Shown piece by piece: positions 26,741 through 34,622 of a DNA stretch of 64,000 nucleotides. This DNA comes from Lachnospiraceae bacterium (GTDB lineage: Bacteria; Bacillota; Clostridia; Lachnospirales; Lachnospiraceae), in assembly GCA_017411305.1 (NCBI GenBank), contig JAFQQI010000105.1, positions 85,991 to 149,990 on the forward strand. The letters run 5' to 3'. The notes below the pieces were generated by a model, which was not told the origin of the DNA, ran no database searches, and worked only from the letters and a program-made list of their open reading frames with translations. Both the position numbers and the translations under genes were made by a program. Positions within the stretch are counted from its first letter, which is position 1; the number at the start of each line of letters is the position of its first letter.

Positions 26741-27096
26741 TATGCTTCCTCCTTTTTCCCGTTTAATATCACAATACCGGCAATTACCAGCAAAATACCT
26801 GCCGCCTTGGTTAGGGTAATCTGCTCCTTAAACAGCAGTGAGCCCCAAATCATGCCCCAAATCAATGTTACTGCCTTATTTGCATAAGCAACGGACAATT
26901 CAAACTTCTTAATAATCTGCTGCCACAAAAGTGCATAAATCCCTAAGATAACAAGTTCCAACCCGTAATACACGATAAACATAAAGCTGAAGCTTTCCTG
27001 CTCCGATGCAAGCTTTGCTACAATGCTGTTAATACTGTAAATAAAAAAAACTGTCTGTAACAGAATAATGTCCTTAATCCCTATTCCTTTTTTCAT
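26740..27096 (-). CDS. SMR/EamA-type small transporter subunit, partner of the next gene
   Basis: A 118-aa protein with four membrane segments. AVTLIWGMIWGSLLFKEQIT is the EamA-type element before the last helix. Stop and start of the two subunit genes overlap at 26740, indicating translational coupling. The start at 27096 is chosen because GAGGG lies about 11 nt upstream, whereas the ATG at 27105 abuts it. Two unequal half-size subunits are known for paired SMR transporters. Confidence 0.76.
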   Translation of the reverse strand: MKKGIGIKDIILLQTVFFIYSINSIVAKLASEQESFSFMFIVYYGLELVILGIYALLWQQIIKKFELSVAYANKAVTLIWGMIWGSLLFKEQITLTKAAGILLVIAGIVILNGKKEEA

Positions 27097-27270
27097 GGAT
27101 ATCATCCCTCTTTTATTCTCATAATGACAAAATCATCTCACTCATTTTACCACAGCACAAAGGTTCCGTATATTAATTTTTTATGAATATGTGGATTTTT
27201 TTCTCCAATAATAGTAAAATGACTAGGAAATGTAAATAATCCAAGTAAATACCCAAGGAGAGAGTTTTTT

Positions 27271-28269
27271 ATGAATAATGAAAACATGCAGCCTGCCGAA
27301 TCTGCAAATAAGCAGGGCTTTAAAATTAATTTTCACATTGTGATCATTGTCGCAATCCTTCTGATTGCCGGCATTTCCGTCTATAGGCTTGTACGTTGGA
27401 ACCAGGGAACTACCATTGAAGAAAGTGATGTAGACCCTTCCCAGTTTGATGTAGAGGCTTTAGATATGATTATCCCCATGGACGCTTCCCGTCTGGAAGG
27501 ACGCGAAGACGATGGTGTAACCACCATTCTTTGTCTGGGCAACAATCCCTTTACGGATGACCGCAGCAGCGAAAGCCTTGCAAACATGATCGGAAGAAAA
27601 ACAAATGCGGTAGTTTATGACTGTGCTTTCCCTGATTCCTCCGTTGCCTGCAAATATGCAGTTTATAATCCGGAGTATACCAAGGATCACTTTAATTTCT
27701 ACTATGTTGTGGAAAGCTTCAGAAATAATGATCTTACTGCAATTAACTCCATTGCATCTTACGAACCGGATCCCAGATATCAGGAAGCAGTAGATGTGAT
27801 GAAAACGGTAGATATGGACAAGGTAGATATTATTCTTGTGATGTATGACAGCACGGATTACCTCATCGGTACACCTGCCGACAATCCGGACAACCCTTAT
27901 GATGTAACTTCTTATACCGGCGGCATCCGTACCACACTGAAGAATATCGAAAGTACCTGGCCCCATATCCGTGTTATTGTTATGTCCCATACTTATGCAC
28001 AGTATCTGGATGAAGAAGGTAATGTTCATAACGGCACTACCAAAGACTTAGGAAACGGTTCCTTAAATCATTATCTTGTAAAAGAAGCAGAAGCTGTTAT
28101 GGATTGCGGCGTATCCTTTGTAGATAATTATTACGGTACCATCAATGAAGATAATTACAAAGAATATATGCGTGACCACCTTCATATGAACGAAGTAGGA
28201 CGTGAAAAGGTGGCTGACCGTATTGCTGATATTATCAATAACCGGTTGGGAGTTGTTTCTTCGAATTAA
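27271..28269 (+). CDS. Membrane-anchored SGNH-like protein lacking the usual GDS motif
   Basis: A 332-aa exported protein: short cytoplasmic start, one membrane segment (about 25-43) and an extracellular SGNH-type fold. Block I reads TTILCLGNNPFTDDRS, where most SGNH hydrolases have GDS. Block V is retained as RDHLHMNEVGREKVADRI with Asp and His. The usual serine nucleophile position is therefore Asn. It may be a non-catalytic binding protein or use another residue. GGAGAG precedes the start. It has no partner on its own strand and is convergent with the acyltransferase operon. Confidence 0.72.
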   Translation: MNNENMQPAESANKQGFKINFHIVIIVAILLIAGISVYRLVRWNQGTTIEESDVDPSQFDVEALDMIIPMDASRLEGREDDGVTTILCLGNNPFTDDRSSESLANMIGRKTNAVVYDCAFPDSSVACKYAVYNPEYTKDHFNFYYVVESFRNNDLTAINSIASYEPDPRYQEAVDVMKTVDMDKVDIILVMYDSTDYLIGTPADNPDNPYDVTSYTGGIRTTLKNIESTWPHIRVIVMSHTYAQYLDEEGNVHNGTTKDLGNGSLNHYLVKEAEAVMDCGVSFVDNYYGTINEDNYKEYMRDHLHMNEVGREKVADRIADIINNRLGVVSSN

Positions 28270-28277
28270 GGTGAATT

Positions 28278-28353
28278 TAAAATACTGCATTTTATTTTCA
28301 TGCGGTGAAAAGTAAATTTATTTTCGCCGCTTTAAATAAAACGCAGAATTTTA
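28278..28353. terminator. Nested bidirectional terminator
   Basis: An outer 20-bp inverted repeat (28278-28297 with 28334-28353, two mismatches) encloses an inner 10-bp stem GCGGTGAAAA (28302-28311) with TTTTCGCCGC (28321-28330). It fills the gap between convergent genes ending at 28269 and 28360 and has A/T runs on both sides. Confidence 0.8.
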
Positions 28354-28359
28354 ATTTAC

Positions 28360-29463
28360 TTACTCCTCCAGCAATGCGGTGAAATCGAAATCATCCACAA
28401 TCTTCCGCATATGGGCAAGGTATTCATCTATGGGCTTTCCCGGTTCTTCCGTTCCTTCCTTCGCCACCAGGCACTCTCCGGTTGCAAAGCATTCCGTCAT
28501 CACCCTGTTAAAGTCAGGATGGTAGTGACTGTAATCTGCATAATGGTTCAAATCCAAAATTATATCTTCTCTGTCCGGAAAGAAATAAACCTCCACATTA
28601 TCATAGGCATTTAATCTGTTTGCAATATAACGGTACTCTTCTATGGTAGCTTCCAAATGATTTTCCTTCAGCACATCATTCCAATATAGAATGCTGTAGG
28701 GCGGGAAGAAAATCACAAACTCTGTCTGCGGATTCGCTTCAATATAGGGACAAATATTCACCGTCAGGTTTTCTTCCACAGAAGGGATATAGGCGTCAGC
28801 CGCTGTTACCTCTTCCACCTGCTTCGGAGAAGTATAGTTATGAAGCACCCATTCTTCGCTGTAGTATTCCTCTGTCCACCAGCTGGCATACACCGTTGCC
28901 AAATCCGTAGGCTCCGGGTCTGCTATAGGGCGCAGCACGTAGTTTAACAACACGTCTTTATTCAGCACATAAGAAACATCATTGAGCAGATTGTCATCAT
29001 ATAAATATTCCGGAATCGGGTATTTGGTCTGGTCCACTGCTCCGGTATAAGTAATTACATCAATTCCCAAAAATATCTTTTTCACATCCGGGTTATGTTC
29101 AAAAATAATGTCCATGATGTTGGCCTGATCCTTGGGGAACGCTGCACTGTAGCTTAATTTAATAGTATCCAGTCCCATCAGTTCTTCAAACCAATGGGTA
29201 TTAAAATTCACCGTCATGGAAGAGCCTAATATTGCACTATCGTACTCCATGTTTTTCGCCATTCCCGGATTTTGGGAAAGCTGATTGTCTACCTGATAGG
29301 GGAATCCCGAAAGAGGTTTATGATAGTGAAAAAAGGGGTCCACATACACAACCAGTGCAATCACCGCCACCGCAAATGCAAAAGCAAGTGCTCCCACCGT
29401 AAGCAGTGCCTTTTGATAGCTGTTCTTATTTACTTTTTTGCAAGAACTCTCTTTTCTTTCCAT
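28360..29463 (-). CDS. SGNH-type O-acyltransferase partner of MBOAT (DltD/AlgJ-like role)
   Basis: A 367-aa type II membrane protein: membrane segment about 20-42 (VGALAFAFAVAVIALVVYV), then an extracellular SGNH-like domain. SAILGSSMTVNFN supplies the Ser nucleophile block and HYADYSHYHPDFNRVM the C-terminal Asp/His block. It is directly downstream of the MBOAT gene. Known MBOAT systems use such a partner to pass the acyl group to a wall polymer. Substrate here is inferred to be the locus polysaccharide. Confidence 0.8.
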   Translation of the reverse strand: MERKESSCKKVNKNSYQKALLTVGALAFAFAVAVIALVVYVDPFFHYHKPLSGFPYQVDNQLSQNPGMAKNMEYDSAILGSSMTVNFNTHWFEELMGLDTIKLSYSAAFPKDQANIMDIIFEHNPDVKKIFLGIDVITYTGAVDQTKYPIPEYLYDDNLLNDVSYVLNKDVLLNYVLRPIADPEPTDLATVYASWWTEEYYSEEWVLHNYTSPKQVEEVTAADAYIPSVEENLTVNICPYIEANPQTEFVIFFPPYSILYWNDVLKENHLEATIEEYRYIANRLNAYDNVEVYFFPDREDIILDLNHYADYSHYHPDFNRVMTECFATGECLVAKEGTEEPGKPIDEYLAHMRKIVDDFDFTALLEE

Positions 29464-29486
29464 TCCTTTTCCGCCTCAAATCATAT

Positions 29487-29566
29487 AGGTCTCATATTAT
29501 GCATATCCAATGTCATGCAGGTCTCATATTATGCATATCCAATGTCATGCAGGTCTCATATCATAC
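29487..29566. repeat. 32-bp tandem repeat, 2.5 copies
   Basis: Units start at 29487, 29519 and 29551 with AGGTCTCATATTATGCATAT; the third is partial and diverges after about 14 bases. They lie in the 109-bp gap between the MBOAT gene and its SGNH partner. Confidence 0.85.
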
Positions 29567-29572
29567 ATTTCA

Positions 29573-30991
29573 TCAAAAATTCACATACAAAAAGGTACTT
29601 ACCTCAGAAAATGTCAACATACACCATACCAGTAACACTGCAAGCACTACGTTATTCACAAATGAGGGTTTCATCCGCTCACTGACCCGAGCTGCTGTCT
29701 TCGCTAAAAATACAATCAGAAGGGAAACCATCAGCATCGCCACCATTAGTAAATAAACTGACCACTCATACTTATCCAGTCCGATTACTTTTATCACATA
29801 CCAAAACTCATCCTGCTGAAAACACAAAGCAAAGTTTCTGTTGATTCTCTCGAAATCAAAGGATACCAATTTCTTTAGCACTTCACATGCCTGAGCCAGG
29901 GAAGACGACCTGAAAAACACCCACGCCAGATTCACATATAAAAAAGTTGCCGCAACGCAAAAGAGCCGCATTACCTTACTTTTTTCCTTCTTTCCACGCT
30001 TTTCCTGCCACCATCTGGTAATCACATTTAAAATACCGTGAAGCAATCCCCACACAATAAAGGTAATTCCCGCGCCGTGCCAGATACCGCTTATCAGAAA
30101 TACAAACAGTACGTTAAAATAAGTTCTTCCTTTTCCCTTCCGGTTTCCGCCAAGAGGAATATAAAGGTATTTGGTAAAGAAGCGGGTCAGGGTGATATGC
30201 CATCCTTTCCAGAATTCGATAATGTTTTCTGCCTTGTAGGGAGAATTAAAATTAAGCGGAAGGGAAAAGCCCATCATCTTTGCAACACCCATAGCCATAT
30301 CGCAATAACCGCTGAAATCAAAATATAGCTGCAACGTATAGGAAAGCATCAATATCCATGCATCCCCCGTATGCAATGCCGCCAAGTTGGTATATCCGTG
30401 ATTGACAGCACTTCCCAAGGTATCTGCCAAAAGAACCTTTTTGGAAAGTCCCATTACAAACAGGGCAAAGCCTCTGTAAGCAGCCTCCCAGTCAAATGCC
30501 TTCTTTTGAAAGGCGCCGGTTATCTGCGCCTGCATTTCTCCGGGCAGCATAATGGGACCCTGCATGATTTTAGGAAAAAATGTGACATAAACGCCGTAAT
30601 CTACAGGAGATGTCCTTTTTATTGTTCCTCTATATGCCTCCATCAAAAAAGCAATCTGGGTGAACGTAAAAAAACTGATTCCCAACGGCACAAAGGAGCT
30701 TCCCGTATACTTAAATCCCAGCAGCGCCAAAATGTTAACTGCCAGTCCCAAAACCAGCCATTTTTTCTTCTGTGAGCTCTCAACCATGGCTCTGTAAATC
30801 ACATAGTTTACGCCCATACTAAGAAGAAGCACCAATGCACTCCATACATCCGACAATCCCAAAAACAAAAGGGAGCCGACTATCAGGAGTATTTTCGTAG
30901 ATGCTTCGCCGCCTAATTTTTTCTTGTTATGAAATCCCCAGACACAGAGGGGAAGAAAACACAATACAAACAAATATGAATTAAACAACAT
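29573..30991 (-). CDS. MBOAT family O-acyltransferase (AlgI/DltB-like)
   Basis: A 472-aa membrane protein with about 11 hydrophobic segments. Hallmarks are YFDFSGYCDMAMGVAKMMGF, FWKGWHITLTRFFTKYLYIPLGGNRKG and the invariant His in SGIWHGAG. It moves an acyl (usually acetyl) group across the membrane for transfer to an extracellular glycan. The SGNH protein encoded next is its likely partner. Length and motifs are complete. Confidence 0.94.
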   Translation of the reverse strand: MLFNSYLFVLCFLPLCVWGFHNKKKLGGEASTKILLIVGSLLFLGLSDVWSALVLLLSMGVNYVIYRAMVESSQKKKWLVLGLAVNILALLGFKYTGSSFVPLGISFFTFTQIAFLMEAYRGTIKRTSPVDYGVYVTFFPKIMQGPIMLPGEMQAQITGAFQKKAFDWEAAYRGFALFVMGLSKKVLLADTLGSAVNHGYTNLAALHTGDAWILMLSYTLQLYFDFSGYCDMAMGVAKMMGFSLPLNFNSPYKAENIIEFWKGWHITLTRFFTKYLYIPLGGNRKGKGRTYFNVLFVFLISGIWHGAGITFIVWGLLHGILNVITRWWQEKRGKKEKSKVMRLFCVAATFLYVNLAWVFFRSSSLAQACEVLKKLVSFDFERINRNFALCFQQDEFWYVIKVIGLDKYEWSVYLLMVAMLMVSLLIVFLAKTAARVSERMKPSFVNNVVLAVLLVWCMLTFSEVSTFLYVNF

Positions 30992-30996
30992 GCTTC

Positions 30997-31797
30997 CTAT
31001 TCCTCTTCATAATACTGATCCCATTCTTCCACAACCGCTGCCGTCACAGGGTCTTTATAAAGCCGATAGCCATCAATATTTCCTATCATTTGAAGTCCGT
31101 AGTCAGCCGGGTCCCCTTCCACCAATCTGGTAGGGGAAAGCACGATATACTGGCAATACACCTCTCTGGTGGCCTCCACCAAATCACCAATTACGATTTC
31201 CTCCGTCTCTTCCATTGCAGCATGGACTTTATCATAATAATCCCATTGACTGGCAATCATTTCCCTGCCGTAAGGCATTTTGATATTAGCGTTATACTGG
31301 CGCACATAATATACCAGCTCCTCCGGCACCACCACCATCACATGGGCATCCTCATGGGCAGGCTTAATCATATCACAGATGGCAACCACCTCATCGGGAA
31401 TATGATACAAATTCTCTGCCTTCGAGATATACGGGCTACTGTACACATAGCTTCCGCAGGCCATAATCATCCCCGCAGTAACCACCAGTCCAATCCGTTT
31501 ATGCTTTCCAAACAATCTGCACATGGCATAAACCGTAATTACGCCCATAGGAATGGTCCACAGGATTCTATAGTAGGTTTCTCCGTCAAGTCCCACTGCT
31601 ACAAAGGCTTTCCTGCTAATCGGGCATAAAAATAAAAGCAAAATCAGAACCGGTGCATAAACAAACATCAGACGAATCCGCTTGTCTTTTTCCGTAAGCA
31701 GTAAATAAGCCCATGACACCGCAAACAGCAAAATCAGAAACTTAAGTCCCGTATATAATTTAAAGATGACAAGGCTTTCCATAAAAATTCCAAACAT
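30997..31797 (-). CDS. C-terminal part of a DUF6077-like membrane protein (probable frameshift product)
   Basis: 266 aa: four or five membrane segments, then a soluble part of about 130 residues (HIPDEVVAICDMIKPAHEDAHVMVVVPEE). The block TYYRILWTIPMGVITVYAMCRL resembles the late membrane region of DUF6077-type proteins, whose early part is encoded by the preceding gene. The frame stays open upstream of the ATG to 31833, overlapping the end of the preceding frame. It could still be translated separately, since AAAGGGG lies 7 nt before the ATG. Confidence 0.65.
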   Translation of the reverse strand: MFGIFMESLVIFKLYTGLKFLILLFAVSWAYLLLTEKDKRIRLMFVYAPVLILLLFLCPISRKAFVAVGLDGETYYRILWTIPMGVITVYAMCRLFGKHKRIGLVVTAGMIMACGSYVYSSPYISKAENLYHIPDEVVAICDMIKPAHEDAHVMVVVPEELVYYVRQYNANIKMPYGREMIASQWDYYDKVHAAMEETEEIVIGDLVEATREVYCQYIVLSPTRLVEGDPADYGLQMIGNIDGYRLYKDPVTAAVVEEWDQYYEEE

Positions 31798-31822
31798 GGC
31801 AATCCCCTTTCTACAAGGCTCT

Positions 31823-32908
31823 TTAACGACTGATTATCAGATAAACAAGTACATAAGCAACGCTGGGAATGCAGGTAAGTCCCGCTTTCACCAAAGTAAC
31901 AAATTTTCGCTCCTTGATTGCAAATAAAAATGCAAGTCCTGCCACCAGCAGGGCACTAAGCATTACCGCTAAGGAACTGCTGACTCCCGATGCAAGATTC
32001 AACGCTCCCAGAAGCAGCCAATAGCCAAGCTCATCCTTCCGTTTCCGTTCTCCCGCTTCTTTTTCAAACAGGCACAGGAATATCCAAAATACCGCAGGCA
32101 AAATGAAATTGCCTGCCACCGATTTTCCCTGCCAGGTTCTTGTAAGGAGAAAGGTTTCGTTGGTATAAATAGACACATTCCCAAACATCTGGAACAGTGC
32201 CATCAATATCATAAATACAGGCAACCTGTCCTTCTTTTCAGCAAAAAGCTTCTGCCCGATTTTGAAGTAAACAAGATAAGATAGTGGTAGTAAGATAAAA
32301 GGAATTACACTGTGCGCAACCAGCGTCACATGAAGTCCGCTTACCGTACCTACAAATGCCTCCCAAATAGGAATTAATGCCAACGCATGCCTTACATCTA
32401 AGGGTGCGCTTCTTCCGGTATTGGGATTAATCCGGTATAAGGTATCCGTCTGCTGGGCTATCACACCCTGTACCACATAATAGGAATCATCTCCGTCAAA
32501 AGATGCCCTGGTAAAGGACATATACAACTGGAAGCCTACTATCAGTACAAATAACAACCAAAAAAGCTTATCCTCAATACTTATGCTTTTCCAATCTGCC
32601 TTTCCCGGAAGGACGATGGCATATCCCTTTTTCCTTCTTATCAGCGTATAAGAAACGCCCGCAAGGGCCAGGGTAATTGATATCGCCGCAAACAAAACCA
32701 CCAAAAGAGAATAACCGTGATATACCTTAAAAATAACCACCGGAATTCCTACCAGCTCAAATAAGGCAAACCAGAATAAATAGCCTGACAGGAATATGGT
32801 TCCCACGCTTCTTTCCTTTTCAGGCAGCAAGATTACCGGCAACAGCCCCAGTCCGAAAGGGATTACAATTAACCAGAATATTAAGCTGATGATTTGAAAT
32901 ACTATCAT
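31823..32908 (-). CDS. N-terminal part of a DUF6077-like membrane protein (probable frameshift product)
   Basis: 361 aa with about nine membrane segments. The start (VIPFGLGLLPVILLPEKERSVG) and the block FDGDDSYYVVQGVIAQQTDTLYRINP with its acidic DGDDS motif resemble DUF6077 family proteins, thought to be GT-C-like. It stops right after a membrane segment (VLVYLIISR). Together with the following ORF it gives the roughly 630-residue length and membrane layout expected for one protein. Seen: adjacent frames. Inferred: recent one-base shift. Confidence 0.68.
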   Translation of the reverse strand: MIVFQIISLIFWLIVIPFGLGLLPVILLPEKERSVGTIFLSGYLFWFALFELVGIPVVIFKVYHGYSLLVVLFAAISITLALAGVSYTLIRRKKGYAIVLPGKADWKSISIEDKLFWLLFVLIVGFQLYMSFTRASFDGDDSYYVVQGVIAQQTDTLYRINPNTGRSAPLDVRHALALIPIWEAFVGTVSGLHVTLVAHSVIPFILLPLSYLVYFKIGQKLFAEKKDRLPVFMILMALFQMFGNVSIYTNETFLLTRTWQGKSVAGNFILPAVFWIFLCLFEKEAGERKRKDELGYWLLLGALNLASGVSSSLAVMLSALLVAGLAFLFAIKERKFVTLVKAGLTCIPSVAYVLVYLIISR

Positions 32909-32925
32909 GTCAAAGCCCGCCTTTC

Positions 32926-34491
32926 TTACTCACTTTTCTTTTGAAAAAGATAATAAGTAAATTCTTCTCCCTCATGGAACCATGGTGCCTCTGCAACCAA
33001 ATCATACTGTTCCCAAATCACCTCGGGGTAATCGTTTCTTGCAATCACAAACATGATTTGCCCTTCCCTGATATATCGTTCCTGCTCACTGAGCACCGTG
33101 TCCATAATCACTGTCTGGGTCTGGAACCACTGACAGGTCGGCACAATATCACACACCGTGTATAAACCCGCATCCAGGCATCCGATATTTAAAAGGGTGG
33201 GATTTTCTTCCTTGCTGACAATTTCCTCAAATTGATACAGGAAAATGTCTTCCTTTTTTTCGGACATATGAGGAATGTTCATGGACAGTGCATACACAAT
33301 GCCCATGCATAGTACAATGCTTCCTATGCCTGCTGCTACTGCTTTCTTTCCGAAGGGCTCCGTATTGGCTCCCGTACCGGCATTTCCTTTTCCGAAAAGG
33401 ATTTTCTGCACCAACTGTCCTATCAGGATGAAGCCTAATACCGTAAATATAGATAAGGGCAGTGCATAATAGGGCAGTTCTGAACCGCCTACATAAATTC
33501 CTAAAAACAAAAAGAAACAAAGAGCCAAAATATTGAACCGCTCCAGCCACCGTTTCTGCCTTCCAAGCAGAAATGCCAAAACTCCCGGTATGATAAACAC
33601 AAAATAGCAAAAATTCTTGATTATCAGCCAGTAAAGCAGCTTTGTCAGTATATAAACACGTTCAAACAGTCCCGGACCTTCCATATTCAGATTACTGTAG
33701 GCAAACACATTAATCCACACATATCCCCAATACCAGTAGTACAACGCACTATGCAGTGCAAAATAGATAAACCAGGGAATAAATGAAATCGCCATTCCGC
33801 CTAAGAATATCAGGCATGCTTTCACCGCTCCCGGGAAATCTTTTCTTGTCAGGAAAGAAAACGCAATACACATCATCCATGCAAAGAAAAATCCAAGCGA
33901 TGTGAATTTAATGTTTGCAATCATTCCCGCCAAAAGTCCCGCTGCGAAAAGCGTCCTGTTATCCATGGCCTTATGGGGATAATCATTCTTAAAATAGCGC
34001 AGGGACAAAAACAATCCCCACAGTAAAAAGGGCAGGCAAATCTCTTCTGCGCTTCCTCCCCAATAAAAGCTCCGGGAAGAAAACATCACTGCCAAAACGA
34101 TGGGTGTTACAACCAACGCAATGCTCCTTTTTACATATAAACACAAAATACGGTAAATCGCTTTCAAATCAGATACCGCAAGAATCAGCTCTAATAAGAA
34201 AACACCGATAAACGTGGTATGGGACACCAAATAGGCAAGACCGTAAAAGAAGTATAAGTACATGCCCTTTTGGTCAAACACATCCCTGTAAGGTACCTTC
34301 CCGTTAAACAATGCTTTCCCCACCGAAAAATAACTATTGGCGTCATTCCAGTCATTGCAAGGATATAAAAAGGAGGAGCGGGTTGCAAACAGCAAAATGA
34401 AAAAAGCCGCTGCAAGCAAATACGCCCATTCATACAAGTTCTGTTTATTTATCTGAAATCTTGACCATTTTATCTTCATTCTAATTTCCAT
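32926..34491 (-). CDS. GT39-like membrane glycosyltransferase
   Basis: A 521-aa protein with about 11 membrane segments and a soluble C-terminal domain of about 100 residues. The first outer loop reads CNDWNDANSYFSVGKALFNG and continues to PYRDVFDQKGMYLYFFYGLA, containing the acidic residues and the DQKG element of GT39/ArnT-type enzymes that use polyprenyl-linked sugars. It heads an operon with the DUF6077-like ORFs and the acyltransferase pair. A second in-frame ATG lies at 34479; neither has a strong ribosome binding site. Confidence 0.8.
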   Translation of the reverse strand: MEIRMKIKWSRFQINKQNLYEWAYLLAAAFFILLFATRSSFLYPCNDWNDANSYFSVGKALFNGKVPYRDVFDQKGMYLYFFYGLAYLVSHTTFIGVFLLELILAVSDLKAIYRILCLYVKRSIALVVTPIVLAVMFSSRSFYWGGSAEEICLPFLLWGLFLSLRYFKNDYPHKAMDNRTLFAAGLLAGMIANIKFTSLGFFFAWMMCIAFSFLTRKDFPGAVKACLIFLGGMAISFIPWFIYFALHSALYYWYWGYVWINVFAYSNLNMEGPGLFERVYILTKLLYWLIIKNFCYFVFIIPGVLAFLLGRQKRWLERFNILALCFFLFLGIYVGGSELPYYALPLSIFTVLGFILIGQLVQKILFGKGNAGTGANTEPFGKKAVAAGIGSIVLCMGIVYALSMNIPHMSEKKEDIFLYQFEEIVSKEENPTLLNIGCLDAGLYTVCDIVPTCQWFQTQTVIMDTVLSEQERYIREGQIMFVIARNDYPEVIWEQYDLVAEAPWFHEGEEFTYYLFQKKSE

Positions 34492-34507
34492 TCACTCACA
34501 TCTCACT

Positions 34508-34562
34508 ATAGATACACTTCTTTTTATTTTACACTAATTTCAATTTATGTACTAGTATCTAT
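34508..34562. promoter_or_regulatory. Inverted repeat in the divergent GT39/rhamnosidase promoter region
   Basis: ATAGATAC (34508-34515) and GTATCTAT (34555-34562) are perfect inverted copies 47 bp centre to centre, between two divergent genes. Such spacing fits a pair of operator half-sites and could co-regulate both genes. Confidence 0.3.
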
Positions 34563-34575
34563 TCACTTTTTCTCT

Positions 34576-34581
34576 TATAAT
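34576..34581 (+). promoter_or_regulatory. -10 element of the rhamnosidase gene
   Basis: A perfect TATAAT with no recognisable -35 at 17 bp. Transcription would start near 34588, after the ATG at 34584, so it decides for the translation start at 34623. Confidence 0.45.
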
Positions 34582-34622
34582 ATATGTCAAAATATGTTAA
34601 TGCAGAAAGAGAGATAACTTTC

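Noticed and set aside
29487-29566. CRISPR-like repeat
   Set aside because: The units are contiguous with no spacers, only 2.5 copies and no cas genes.
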